This document shows, piece after piece, positions 41,433 through 53,017 of a DNA stretch of 64,000 nucleotides (within the stretch, counting starts at the first letter, position 1; every line of letters begins with the position of its first letter). Source of the stretch: Phytophthora sp. 'mugwort' (lineage: Eukaryota > Oomycota > Peronosporomycetes > Peronosporales > Peronosporaceae); assembly GCA_033558025.1 (NCBI GenBank), contig JAUCEF010000016.1, forward strand, positions 2,356,001-2,420,000. The letters are read 5' to 3'. Under the pieces are notes generated by a model. That model ran no database searches and was not told the DNA's origin. It saw nothing but the letters and a program-made list of their open reading frames with translations. A program made the translations under genes and the position numbers.

Positions 41433-43706
41433 TTACTTCTGCATGTCCAGGGATTGCTGGTAGGCTGCGATAGCCTTCTCGTGGTCACCTTTCTCGAAGA
41501 GGATCTTGCCCAGAAGTGTCGAGTTAGTAGCCGACGGCTCCAGCTCCAGTGATTTTGTAATGGAAGCCACAGCATCCTCCAAATTTTCGTCAGCATAGTA
41601 GGCCCGGCCAAGCAGCGAATGAAGGGCCGGATCGTCCGGACGGATCTCGACGGCACGCGTGAAAGCCTGCACGGCGGCACTCACGCTGCCCTTCTCCATC
41701 ATCACGTGCCCTAAGTTCACCAGCACGTCCACTTCTGGCAACGTGTCGCTGCCAACGTCGTCCTCACTCTCTGCTTCCGCTTCGATCTCGTCGCTCACCA
41801 CGGCGTTAGCGGCCTTTGATGCCTCCACCACCGCTTTCTCATCATCGTCATCATCGTCATCATCGTCATCATCAACAAGGTACTCCCTTACAATGTCGTC
41901 AATATCAGCCTCAGCGTCTGCGTCATGAAGGTCGCCAATATCTGTCTGTCGTCCCTCGATGTCTGAGTCTGATCCCTCAATGTCGTCATACGTAGACTCT
42001 ACAGCAGCGATTGTATTTAGTGCATCTTGTAGCCGTGTGGTTCTTTGCAGTGCGGGGTTTCCTGCAGTTGAAGTGGATCGAGGCGGCTGCTGCTGTAGTT
42101 GATGCGGCTGGGTATCGCCAAAGTCGGGACTATCGATATCTATCTCGCGTGGTGGTCGGAAACTGCCTGCGCTCTGCGTTCGGTTTAAATGTTGACCAGC
42201 GGAGTGATACATTGTCACTCCGGGGCCAGGCACTGAACCTGCGCTGGGCTGCGCAGATGCCGTCGAACCTGTCCGCATCTGCATCGGGAGCGAATTTTGG
42301 CGGTCGCGAGACGTAGACAAGCTACCAGCACCGCTGCCGCCACTCGTGTTGCTGCTTCGAGAAACGTTCGTGAGGCGATCCGGGTCACTCAGCATTTCGG
42401 CCTGCATCCGCAGCTGCATCTCAGCTTGCTGCTTCTCCTCCATAAGCTGCGAGACCTGCTTCTGTAAATTTGCAACTTGGGCGTTAATTGCAGCGTCGTT
42501 TCCAGCTCTGTACGCTCCAGTCGAGGGGTTTGATGCACGTGCAGGTGCCGACACATGACGCTCCAGCATGCTTGGTGGTGACCGTTGCGCTTCATCCGAG
42601 CGACGGGCATCGCCACCCATCCCTTGACTAACACGCGTCTGCGGACCGACACGTTGCGCCGCCTGCATCGTAATCTGTTGCTGCCGCGCCTGTCGGCTCG
42701 CAGTGCGCAGCATATCATGACACACGACACAGACACGGTGGCGGTCATTGAGTCCATAATGCGGCAGCTTCATGCGCTCGCGCGCCGAGTGGTCACGACA
42801 GATGGACTGTCCGCAATTGCGGCAGTGATGTCGCTTCTTGAACGTACCAAACTTCTGTGCGCAAATGCTGCAGCTCGGCGCGTTCATCCAGCGTGGCGGC
42901 AAGGATACGGTATTTCTCGCAGTCATTGACAGTCTCTGTGACGCAATGGACTGCGGTCTTGAGCTCTCGGTTGTCCTGCGCGGAGACCACGGACTGGGTC
43001 CGGCCGTGGCATTGGATGCGCCCAGCGTCACACACATCTGCTGTGCGTAGAAGTCGTTGTCCGAAAAAGATCGCAATTTGAGCGAGGCCGTGCTGCTGAG
43101 TCGGCGCTGTCGTTGTCCGTACTGTACAGCGCTGACTCGCTGAGGCACTGGCAGGTCTCCCGCGATGGCCTGGAACCTCTCGGAGGGTCGAAGCTGTCCC
43201 TCTTCCTCCTCCTGTTGAAGCTGTTGACTTTCCTGCTGCATCTTCGCCTCCTGCTCCTCGATGGCCAGCTGATCGGGCAGCCCCTCCTTGACGCAGACGT
43301 GGTGGTACATTTCCTCGAGCAGCTTGACGCAGCGGCTGGGCAGCCCAGCCTTGCGCGCGAGCTGCACAGCGTTCTCACCTGAGGGCGCCTTTTTGAGCAC
43401 AGCGTCCGGATACGATGCCAGCAGCGCCTGCAACCACTCGATGCGCGCCTGGGCTTTGATGGCGATCTGCAATGGCAGCATCTCGGCTGTGTTGGGTGCG
43501 CGCGCTCCCATGGGGAAAGCCTTAAGCAGCGCCAGCAATACCCCCTCTCCGATGGACTGTGGCTCGGTGCAGGCCCAATGCAGCGGAAGCATGCCGTACG
43601 AGTCCACCTGTTGGGCCGTGGCCGGCTCAGCGTCAACGAGGCGCCGCAGCTCCTCCCAGCGCGAGCTTTTGGCCAGCTTGACGGCGTCCAGACGCTTGCT
43701 TGCCAT
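41433..43706 (-). CDS. Ankyrin-like + FYVE zinc finger + TPR protein
   Basis: 757 aa, intronless. The frame extends to 43871 only through a TTG; the first ATG is at 43704-43706. Residues about 1-135 look like ankyrin-type helices (YGMLPLHWACTEPQ, MLPLQIAIKAQA, GENAVQLARKAG). Residues about 270-332 are a FYVE finger with all eight zinc ligands (CSICAQKFGTFKKRHHCRNCG, shown here as two overlapping pairs; RVCVVC). The basic core KKRHHCRNCG is close to the PI3P-binding R(R/K)HHCR, but the N-terminal WxxD is W-M-N-A. Residues about 440-480 are coiled coil, about 620 is a run of 11 Asp, and the last about 100 residues hold three TPRs (LGHVMMEKGSVSAAVQAF, LLGRAYYADENLEDAV, LLGKILFEKGDHEKAIAAY). It probably docks on PI3P endosomes and binds partners through TPRs. 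Confidence 0.85.
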   Translation of the reverse strand: MASKRLDAVKLAKSSRWEELRRLVDAEPATAQQVDSYGMLPLHWACTEPQSIGEGVLLALLKAFPMGARAPNTAEMLPLQIAIKAQARIEWLQALLASYPDAVLKKAPSGENAVQLARKAGLPSRCVKLLEEMYHHVCVKEGLPDQLAIEEQEAKMQQESQQLQQEEEEGQLRPSERFQAIAGDLPVPQRVSAVQYGQRQRRLSSTASLKLRSFSDNDFYAQQMCVTLGASNATAGPSPWSPRRTTESSRPQSIASQRLSMTARNTVSLPPRWMNAPSCSICAQKFGTFKKRHHCRNCGQSICRDHSARERMKLPHYGLNDRHRVCVVCHDMLRTASRQARQQQITMQAAQRVGPQTRVSQGMGGDARRSDEAQRSPPSMLERHVSAPARASNPSTGAYRAGNDAAINAQVANLQKQVSQLMEEKQQAEMQLRMQAEMLSDPDRLTNVSRSSNTSGGSGAGSLSTSRDRQNSLPMQMRTGSTASAQPSAGSVPGPGVTMYHSAGQHLNRTQSAGSFRPPREIDIDSPDFGDTQPHQLQQQPPRSTSTAGNPALQRTTRLQDALNTIAAVESTYDDIEGSDSDIEGRQTDIGDLHDADAEADIDDIVREYLVDDDDDDDDDDDEKAVVEASKAANAVVSDEIEAEAESEDDVGSDTLPEVDVLVNLGHVMMEKGSVSAAVQAFTRAVEIRPDDPALHSLLGRAYYADENLEDAVASITKSLELEPSATNSTLLGKILFEKGDHEKAIAAYQQSLDMQK
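41841..41877. repeat. Trinucleotide microsatellite inside the FYVE-TPR gene
   Basis: TCATCATCG-type repeats on the plus strand encode an uninterrupted poly-Asp run (11 residues) on the minus strand. The length is likely to vary among isolates without breaking the frame. Confidence 0.75.
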
Positions 43707-44567
43707 GGCTGCGCGGGGTGGGAAACTGCACTCGATACTGGTGCTGCTTCTGGGGCTGGAGCTGGGGCTGGGACCTGAGCTGGCGGGGGACTCCTCTGCG
43801 TGTGGACGACGGACGCGAAGCGGCGAGATATCCCGAGTTTGTATGGGGGCCGGGTGAAGTGGCCAAAACAATGCGGGACGCGGGACATGTAGTACGGTTT
43901 GGGAACCGGTACTAGCCGCTAGAAACGGGACATGATTGTCGGACGGGCGGATCTCTACTAGTTTCCCTGTTAGTATAACACTATATGACGGTGCTGCCTC
44001 GGCTTGTGCCGATGGCGGTCAGGATGTGGCCTATTGATGGGCTCGAAAGGGGACAGAACAAGGGGGACAGCATACCCTAGCATACTGTGGTACACACCGC
44101 ATCAAACATGGAGTATAATTCTCAGCGAGCTTTTTGCACTGCGGCTTCATGCGTCCGAGACTCGGACTCCGAGACAAAAGCACAAGAACTTATCATGGTC
44201 GGAATGCCAGACGGGCATTGCTCGTCTAGTTTCCCCCTTCTCTGCCCCGTAAGCCCCGCATTCCTGATCTCCCGTGCAAGTATCTCTTTTTGCATTAAGG
44301 ATACTTACACGGGAGATTTGCTCAAGTATAACACGTCGCAGGACCCATGAAACCGATTGCTCGCACTTAGTTACCGGTACGCACGTGCGTCTGCGTTTAA
44401 CCAATTCAACCAACCTGCTCAGTACCCGGAGCCATTTTCCATCTAGGAAACGACCCGCCAAGGTGACAGGCCACGCCCCCGTCCCCGCGTTCGGACCCGT
44501 AGCCCCCCAGTACGTGCCCGTGCACCCACCGCTGGCGTCGGCCGTGAAACCTGCGCCGTCGGCCGCC
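43707..44567. other. Divergent promoter region
   Basis: About 860 bp between the starts of the FYVE-TPR gene (minus) and the ATP-cone kinase-like gene (plus). The plus frame is open from 44274 to the ATG at 44568 without another ATG, so that part is 5' UTR by my reading. No other gene is supported. Confidence 0.5.
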
Positions 44568-46881
44568 ATGGACGCCGTGGAGACGGAGGCTGACGGCTCC
44601 GACCCCATGGAGCTACTGCACGTCAAACGCCAGGGCCAGCGCGAGAGCTTCACGCGCTACCGCCTACAGGAGACGCTCATGCTCATGGGCTGCAGACCAA
44701 AGGACGCGGTAACCGTCACGCGCGAGGTCTTTGCCGTATTCAACAAGCACCTGTCTAGAGAAAGCCATGGCAGCAGCGGTAGTCTGTTCAGCAACAACAG
44801 CGACGAGGAGCGAGATGAGGAGAAGAAGCAGAGGAAAGAGGAGACGCTCCCCACTGCTCTACCCTGGCACCTGCTTCATCAGTGCATTTACTCGTCGCTG
44901 GCGAGACTGGACTACGTCAAGCTGCACCATCTGCTGGACTTTGAAGTGGCCAAGGAGATCACTCAGAGGAACCAGAGCTTTGCCGTATTGCTAGGGGGTA
45001 CTTCTGGCACGGGAAAGTCCACATTGGCGTCGTTGTTGGCGGCCAGATTGAGACTTACCACGGTGCTGCCTACGGACTCGGTGCGTCATGTACTGAGATC
45101 GTTCACATCAAAGGAGGAGAACCCGTGCGCGTTCGTGTCAACGTACCAAGCTGGAGATGCCTTGTCCCCGGAGATGGTCGCGACAATTCAAGGAGACCGA
45201 GAGGACATGTCGACTGCCAGGTTGCACAAGAAGATGGTGCTGAAGGGGTATAAAATGCAGTCGGATCTCGTGCTGGAGAAGCTCGATCGTGTGCTTACGA
45301 TGTTTGAAGAGCGCAAGCAGTCGCTGGTTGTGGAGGGGGTGCATCTCAATGCGGATGACCTGTTGACGCTTGTAAAAAAGCACCCGACTTGTGTACCATT
45401 CGTGATTTACATCAGTAACGAGAACAAACACCGCGAACGGTTTGCTGTGCGTGCGCGGCACATGACCATCGACCCACAGGAAAACAAGTACATTAAACAC
45501 TTCGACAATATTCGCATCATCCAGCGCCATCTCTGTAAGCACGCGGACCAGTATCTTATCCCCAAGATCGACAACACGAACGTTGACCGCAGTATTGCTA
45601 CGATTCAGAGCACGTTGGTGCGTGTACTGCGGAAACTGGATCGTGGCGAGAAGCTCGTGGATGACAAGATTGGCAAATTTGTAATGCTCTCGCGTGAGCA
45701 TGAGAATTCCATTAAGAAGGCATGGTCTAGCAAAGGTGTTCGCAAGGCCATGCACCCACTTCTCAAGCAAAAAGTCTCCAAGCGTTTGCTGCTTCGTCGA
45801 CTACTTGCTGAACAGAACATGGATACATTTGGAGTTCCTGATCCCCACCAAGGTGAGGACTCATCGAGTAGTGAAGAGGAGGACGAGGAAGACGCAGGTC
45901 GCGAAGCTGATGATGAAAGGAATGCTGATGAGGACGATGAAGACGAGCAGACCACGATCGTGGGCAGCCTACTCAGTGGTACGAACACGCGAGACTATTC
46001 GACTACGGCAGGGCAGGCTTCGCCTATGATCCCCCATGGACAAGCGACGCCGACGCGTATTGCTGCCCATAAACGAATGTTTTTGGACGAAATTGAAGAG
46101 CACTCGGCTGGCACGAGCGACAATGCCAAGTTGATGCGCTCGCTTTCTCAGGCTATTCGTCAAGCTGCAGTCTGGCGTGCAAGCCAACCTTTGACAAACT
46201 ATACAGATTGGGAGTCACACGTCCCACCACCCAGTCCCGAGGTAACTTTTTCGGATGTTGTGGAAAACATGCCGGGTTTTGCGGCTGTGGTGGAGAAAGG
46301 CAAACGGTCTCCGTGGAGCTTTGAGGAGCGGCGCAAGTCATGGATGGCTGGAGACCAGGCCACGGACGCGCCTAAACGTTTGGCTGCTCAAATGAACACG
46401 AGCAGAACCCCACCTCCAAGTGCCTCACGGCAGTTCAAGGCGTTTCTAGAAAGTCAACGCGTTGAAGGCGACGCTCAATTGCAAATGCAGCGAATGCAAC
46501 AACAGCTCCAGCAGCAGCAGGTGCTTCCCGTGAACCACCAATTACCACCTAGTGGAAGGCGGATGAAAGCAGTTGCTCGAAGAGTGCAGTCTTTGCCTCT
46601 AGAGCAGCTTCAGGATAGCTCGAGCAGCTTGGATTTTGACTTTGACAGCGTCTCGATGGCAGATGCCAATGAAGATGTTGACCATGTATCGCAGACATCC
46701 TCTCCACGTGACGGATGTAAGTACTTTGGCGACTGATGACTGGTGAGGTGAGTTCCGTTTGCAGTACTTGTACTAATCAGGTTTCCTCTCTTCTGTTCAT
46801 GCAGGCGTCTCGCCATTGGAGCATAGCTACGACGATACCGACAGCCATTTTGAGGTCAGCTCACAGAGCTCCGTGGAGTGA
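44568..46881 (+). CDS. ATP-cone/P-loop kinase-like protein (LPA1 / 2-phosphoglycerate-kinase family)
   Basis: Exon 1 is 44568-46716 and exon 2 is 46805-46881, joined by an 88-nt intron (GTAAGT donor, TACTAAT branch, ATGCAG acceptor). The product is 741 aa; without splicing it would end six residues later at 46736. The start is the first ATG, in a strong GCCGCCATGG context. Residues about 15-65 resemble an ATP-cone (HVKRQGQRESFTRYRLQETL). The P-loop VLLGGTSGTGKSTLAS lies at about 138-153. The family-specific helices VLPTDSVRHVLRSF, AFVSTYQAGDAL and LVVEGVHLNAD follow. This arrangement is known from archaeal 2-phosphoglycerate kinase and plant LPA1, which affects phytic acid levels. After about 420 the protein is acidic, Gln-rich and disordered. 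Kinase activity is inferred only. Confidence 0.82.
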
Positions 46882-47007
46882 ATGATGATTTATTGATACA
46901 TACAACCAGTCTCTTAACCTGCAAAAATGAGATTAGCCCAAAATGACAGTACGAGTCAAAATTCTCTCATCTACATGTACCCCCCATACACCTGTGGCTT
47001 GCCATGA

Positions 47008-48355
47008 TCATAGTTGCTTCTGATGTGGTGGTGACGGCCCCACTAGCGCGCGATAACGAATGTACGAGAACGAATATGCGCCGATGAAAGAGAGTGCGAC
47101 CCCCGCGAAGTTGGCAAAATGCGTCGGTGCATCAGGGAAAAGAAGGTAGCCACCAATAGTGGCGAAGAGGTCCTTAATATTGCCCGTCACCGACGTTGTG
47201 AGTGCTGATGTGTGGAGGGTGCAGAGCTGCACAGAGAACTGGTAGAGCACACACACGCTGCACATTATCACCATGCCCGCGACGAAACTCGGGTCACTCA
47301 AGTGGGGAAATGCCAGCACCTCATCGCGTTCAAAAATCAAACCGAGCACGGAGCAGCACACAGCGCCAGCCGTGCTGTTGAGGATCACGAGCTGGCGCGG
47401 AGTCAACGCGCTCTCTTTGGAGAATGCAAGCGACATCGCAGTGCAGAGATTCTGCAGCAACACCAACGTGTAGCCCCCACGCACATCGGGCACCACATCC
47501 GTACTGCCTGCAATCAGGCTACCGGCAGAGCTCACTACAGCAATACATTAACGTTGCGACAGTTTAGTAAATCATCATACAACAGATAAATCAGGCGGTA
47601 GCGGCAGACAACTCGCTCAGCCTCTAATTCGCACCGAGAATTGCCATCTTAATCGACCCGGAGATGGCCTATGAGACGGCGACGCATCATTACACAATGA
47701 TCAACCACTACGCACAGGACAAGAGAAAAATGATGTCAACGATAGCGAAGTACCTTGTGCAGCACAAGCCACTCGATCAGCATGACCGTGATGGTTGTCA
47801 ACCGACGCAGAACCAAATACCTACAGCAGCAAAACAAAAAGTACCCAGCAACTAAGCATTAGTCACTTATGCCGATCGTAATAGGACAGAGCTGGGAGTG
47901 CTGTACAGCATGACGCACATGGGCAAGTTCACCACCTGCAGACTCGCGAAACCCAGCAGCATATTGCTCAGATGCAGCGCCATCAGCGGCAACAGCACGC
48001 ACAGCACGTAGCCGACACCTCGGTTTTTATTTTTCACTGGTTTGTTGACACTCGGCTGGGGCTTGGCACCCGCGAACACGCGCTGTGCCGTCGACAGCAG
48101 CGTGAGACTCATAAGCGTGAAGAGGCTCTGGACAGCGCCTAAAGTGTAGACAGAGCGCCACTGGAACGTCGTCATCAGCGTCTTGGTGAGCAGGTTCATG
48201 GTCAACGAACACAGGAAATAGAACAGGCACGGCCACATTGCTACCAGCAGCGCCAGATTGCTCGAGCATGGCGACACCTTCTCCATTGCGCTCTTCACAC
48301 CCGTGTCTATGTTTGTCGACTGGTGGGACAAGTTGACTTGAAGAGCAAAAGTCAT
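47008..48355 (-). CDS. Nucleotide-sugar/triose-phosphate translocator-family (TPT/SLC35) transporter
   Basis: Four exons on the minus strand, 48355-47907, 47820-47754, 47668-47635 and 47534-47008, give 358 aa. The 34-nt third exon is unusually small. All joins keep the frame, for example VNLPMCVML|YLVLRRLTT and HK|AISGSIKMAIL|VSSAGSLIAGSTD. About ten hydrophobic helices are visible. Conserved SLC35D-like motifs are NLPMxVxLYLVLRRLTT, then SLIAGSTDVVPDVRGG, LLQNLCTAMSLAFSKES and LTTSVTGNIKDLFAT. Such carriers exchange nucleotide sugars for nucleoside monophosphates in Golgi or ER membranes. GDP-mannose or UDP-sugar substrates are possible but not decided by sequence. Introns are 85-100 nt. The upstream spacer (48356-50560) is long. 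Confidence 0.82.
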
Positions 48356-50560
48356 AATGTGCGCAACACCATATACCGCGATACAGTGACATCCCTCCCA
48401 TGCACATGCGTGCGTTCGTCGTTAACTCCCAACAATTAAGTATCTTTCAGCTGACTTTTTGTATTGTTGCAATCTTCAGTGCTATCGCCGCCATATAGAG
48501 CGATGATCGCTACTGAAGTTGCCGCCGGACTGCCTTCCTGTCACGATAAAGTACGCACCCAGGCATATCATGGGTTTTGAAGGAGAGTCGGAGCTTGGGG
48601 AGTGCTTACAAGTAATTTGTGTGCGATTCCTCCAAAGTACGGTAACCCAAGCTGGTCACATCGACAATAGCGATAACAACTTGCACCCGCTCAACACACC
48701 CACCACCGGTGTAGAGATCATGTCTGTGTTACTCGGCATCGAAATGGAGACGCCGATCCAGCACGCTCGGGACGGTCTGGCCCAGACTTTGGGTGCACTT
48801 GGCATCTCAGTCGGTTTTTCTGCGACTCGTTGGTCTAGCTGCTGTCAGGTCTTCCACTTAGACCCGCCTTAGTGAAACTGGCCGTGTAGCGAATATCTCA
48901 GCTGAAGTGTTTGTGCAACGCCAAAAAGCTGCCAGCACATGGACATGTAGCGGTCCGAGGCCGCTATTTTGGCGATAAATATGGGCTCGCTGGTTTGTTG
49001 ACAAGTCTAGAGAACACCGAGTGCGGCAGAAGGCTCAATTGCGGTGAATATCATGGAGCCGCGGAATGCTTCGCGGTCCGTTGGATAGAAGTCACACATC
49101 ACTGACATGTGTGTGTGGGGGGAAGTTGAAGCGCACCAAACATCGATCGTGATGACTCCGTCGTCAAACGGGTCAAGCAGGACTGACACGAGTTGCCCTC
49201 CCCGCGGTCTCGTCGCTCAAGGCGCCAGGGAACTGCAGCTGATATTCACTCAGGGACTGGAATCCAGTCTGGATGGGGTCCAGCATCTTGGGCGGATTCA
49301 TCCACAGCGAGGCCGATACTGCCGACAAAGCGAGTGGGCAGCATGTAAGTGCTCCTCAAGGCCAGGAATGCAAGTCCGCCGCGGGTGATACGTCCTGCAG
49401 AGCCGCAATGGTTGCAAGGCTCCGCAACGAAGACTATCCAAGTTGAAGTTTGCGTCCCAGTTGTAGTGCAATCAGGAAAGCGATTAAATGCGGCATGCTT
49501 TTGCAGATGGTTAATTTATATCATAGGTCGAAATAAACAGTTGCAATATAAAATATGTTTAGCACAACGCATGGCAGACGACAGGATATGAACTGAGACA
49601 GACAACGTAAACAGCCCGCAATGTTGTCGCCCGAGGGACACTTAACTCCCTACAAGCACGTCTGGCGGTCAGCGTTCACCGCCGGTGATGTACATGTAAC
49701 AACAGCACTGCTGTTGCAACTTGTTTAACATTGCATCATTGCTGCACGGTCAGAACACGACCCCGTTATCTGGAAGGCGCTACATGTACTGTTGCCATTG
49801 CCGCCACCGTTGACTGCCCCGCCGTTCGAAAGCGTTCCACTGCTGTCGCCTCAGGACCGAACGTTGACGGTCAACTTGACCTGGCCACGACGGGGTCTTC
49901 AACAAAAGCTACGCCTTTCGATCTTGTTCCCGGTCAGATGCTCCCACTCTCGCTCGCTGTCCAGTGCAGCGAGTGACAAACCCGACGAGCTCGCGCCAGC
50001 CGTGCGCGGTTTAACGCACCGAGACTTGGCCTCTGTATACAGACCGGCGGTCTCTGATACATGTACCTGCTGTCAAACTTTCCCTCCCTATCCAGCAAAT
50101 CCCTGCAATTCCACCGTGCCGAGCGACTGGAAATTCGGCGGCGACTACGTATTTCTCATGGCATGCTTTCCCCGCCGCCCGCTGTAATCATGGTATCACC
50201 CGGGCCGGTGGCTGCTTACTTCACATGTCGCCGCGTTTCCGCTGAACGCCATCATGAACACACCCGCAGGCTTTGCAGTGCGTCATCGTCCGAGATCAAG
50301 TCGGGATCGGAGGCCTGGCTACGCACGTGTCGCCGGGTCGAGCAGCCGCTGATTGGCTCAAATGCGACTTCTAGGGAAATCTCCTGGAAGTTGTACCATA
50401 CAAAAAATAAGAGCAAGGCTGGTCTCCGTTTCACTATATACTCTCTCCGATTCACTATAGGGAGCTGCCTGTCCAGACCGCCCTCTCGTCGAATGCCAGT
50501 GCGGAATTTGCGATAGCGAACGCAGAAGCCCCCGGAACCGAGCGACCAACAGCATCCACC
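48356..50560. other. 2.2-kb spacer without a recognised gene
   Basis: Frames of 80-151 codons exist (48519-48872, 49107-49388, 50061-50516 plus), but none shows a domain, and their overlaps on the other strand are similar in length. On the minus strand near 49350-49180 a stretch of good coding texture (LSEYQLQFPGALSDETAGRA) suggests an old coding relic. The last 500 bp should hold the promoter of the acyl-CoA synthetase gene. Confidence 0.45.
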
Positions 50561-52669
50561 ATGGCAACCAATTACACGGTACGCTCCCCATAATACCTGG
50601 CACCTGGAGCCATGCACAGAGCCTGACGTTTTTGTGGTATCTGCTGTCGTGACCGCAGACGTGGAAGATCGATGAGGAGGTGAAGGTCCGCGTGACGGAG
50701 TCCGGCGCCGGCGCGCGTCCCCCCATCACGGCCCCGCAGGCCTTCCAGAACACCCTTGCCAAATACGGCTCGGCCAATGCGCTGCACTTCAAGAAGGACG
50801 GCGAGTGGTACGTACAAATAGAGCTCAATAGGACAACGGGGGACCGTGCGCTTTTGTTTACCGCTTGCTTGTGTGCATATTTTGCCGCTGTGTAGGACGT
50901 CATATTCGTTCCAAACGTACTACGAAAAGTGCTGCCAGTTCGCCAAGTCCCTGCTGCACGTCGGCCTCGAGCGCTACCAGGGCGTGAGCATTATCGGCTT
51001 TAACTCGCCCGAGTGGGCCATCGCCGACGTCGGCGCTATTTTCGCCGGTGGTGTGGCTGCTGGCATTTACACAACCAACAACCCCAAGGCCTGCGAGTTT
51101 ATTGCTAAGCACTCGGACTCCGCGGTCGTCGTTTGCGATGGCGTGAAGCAGCTGGAGAAGTTCTTGGCGATTGAGAAAGACCTTCCCAAGCTGAAGGCTT
51201 TGGTGCTGTGGAACGACGTTATCCCCGAGGGCATTCAGACCGTGGTGCCGGTCTACACGTTTGAGGACTTCATGGAGCTTGGCAAGGACATCAAGGACGA
51301 GACCCTTAAGGATATGATGGACTCCCAGAAGCCTGGTAACTGCTGCACGCTCATCTACACGTCTGGCACGACGGGCGACCCGAAGGCCGTCATGATCTCG
51401 CACGATAACGTGGTTTGGACTATCATGAGCGTGATCGGCATGATCAAGCGCAACTTCAACCACGAGATGCACAACGGCGACCGCCTTGTTAGCTACCTGC
51501 CGATGTCCCACGTCGCCGCTCAGCTGATCGACATTTGGCTGCCCATTTGCGGCGGTCTGCAGATCTACTTCGCGCAGCCCGACGCCCTGAAGGGATCTCT
51601 GGGTGTGACACTTAAGGAGGTGCGGCCTACGTTCTTTTTCGGTGTGCCACGTGTGTGGGAGAAGATTGCCGAGAAGATGTGGTCGATCTCGGCGCAAACT
51701 ACGGGCATTAAGAAGCGTATTGCAACTTGGGCGAAGGACAAGGCCGCACAGAAGACGGCGCTTGCGCAGTACGGCAACTCTGGAGGTGCTCCGTGCGGTT
51801 TTGGCGTCGCCAACGCCGTTGTGCTCATGCGTGTGAAAGAGGCGCTTGGCCTGGACCAGTGCATTGCCAGCTTCAGTGGTGCTGCGCCCATTAGTAGGGA
51901 AGTCGTGGAGTACTTCGGCTCGCTGGACCTGCCCGTGTTTGAATTCTTCGGCCAGAGTGAGGCTTCCGGCCCGCAGACGTGCAGTATGCAGGGCAACTGG
52001 AAGATCAGCACGTGCGGTCGTACGATTGACGGCTCGGAGACCAAGGTGGTGCCCGGCACGGACGAGCTGATCTTTGGTGGCCGTAACATTATGATGGGCT
52101 ACCTCAAGGGCGAGCAGCAGACCAAGGACACGATTGACGATGACGGCTGGCTCCACTCTGGTGACTGCGGTAAAATTGATGAGGACGGTTTCATGACGAT
52201 CACGGGCCGTATTAAAGAGCTTATCATTACTGCCGGTGGCGAGAACATTCCTCCTGTCATCATTGAGGATACGATCAAGGAGGAGATTCCGCTGCTGTCA
52301 AACGCCATGGTGATCGGCGACCGCCGCAAGTTCCTGTCAGCTCTGTTCACCCTGCGCGTGACGGTGGACAAGGAGGGCCACCCCACGGACACACTGGACG
52401 AGAAGGCGCTTCACATTATGAAGGAGATCGGCAGCTCGGCTACGACCGTCGCTGAGGCTCGCGCAGACGAGAAGGTGAAGGCGTACCTGGACGCCGGCTT
52501 GAAGCGCGCCAACGGTCGAGCCACGTCGCGTGCGCAGAATGTGGGCAAGTACATTGTGCTGGACCACGACTTCTCTATCAACGGCAACGAGCTGACACCC
52601 ACGCTGAAGCTGAAGCGCAAGATTGTGTACGAGAAGTACGAGTCGGTGATCGAGAGCCTGTATGCGTAA
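50561..52669 (+). CDS. Long-chain acyl-CoA synthetase (bubblegum/ACSBG-like)
   Basis: Three exons, 50561-50578 (MATNYT), 50659-50807 and 50896-52669, give 646 aa. Introns are 80 and 88 nt, and the ATG is in an ATCCACCATGG context. The adenylate-forming motifs are all present: SYSFQTYYEKC, GFNSPEW, LIYTSGTTGDPKAVMISHDN (P-loop-like A3), SYLPMSHVAAQ, FFGQSEASGPQT, WLHSGDCGKIDEDGF, and the fatty-acyl linker GRIKELIITAGGENIPP. The enzyme joins ATP, CoA and a long-chain fatty acid to give acyl-CoA for lipid synthesis or beta-oxidation. Codon use is strongly biased to G/C third positions, which produces a long (418 aa) shadow frame on the opposite strand and suggests high expression. No PTS1 or transmembrane segment is seen; the C-terminus is ESLYA. 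Confidence 0.92.
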
Positions 52670-53017
52670 GCGCTATCCTTCGACAATGCCATAGCTTATG
52701 GCCACTTCCGTATCGATACGTCGGCACCGAGCAAGAGCGTATGCGCACCTTCAGAGCGTGGGGCAGCGCTATCGCACGTATTAGCGCCTGCGCAAGAACT
52801 GATGGACGACCGACTGACACGCGTGAGTTGTGTCGCCCAGCGGTAGTACCGCGTCTTAGCTGCATGTGAACTTCATTTTTCTTAGTAGCTCGCTTGTGCT
52901 CACGACAAAAGTAAAGGGAGTATAAGTTTCAAAACTTTTATGCATGGCATTACGGTACACAAACGCATCCTACAGGTCTCTCACCACCCAAGGCAAGTTG
53001 CACCACTGCCTGACGAC
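52670..53017. other. Tail-to-tail spacer
   Basis: About 350 bp between the acyl-CoA synthetase and the small membrane-protein gene. It presumably holds both 3' UTRs. No gene is seen. Confidence 0.5.

Noticed and set aside
43028..43888. 286-codon minus frame overlapping the FYVE-TPR gene
   Set aside because: Alternative frame of the same DNA, Arg/Ser/Pro-rich, while the other frame carries ankyrin and FYVE motifs.
44274..44567. 98-residue N-terminal extension of the ATP-cone protein
   Set aside because: Starts with GTG, contains no ATG and no domain; the ATG at 44568 has a strong context.
50900..52156. 418-codon minus frame inside the acyl-CoA synthetase gene
   Set aside because: Shadow of a gene with strong G/C third-position bias; composition (His/Arg/Leu-rich) has no recognisable domain.
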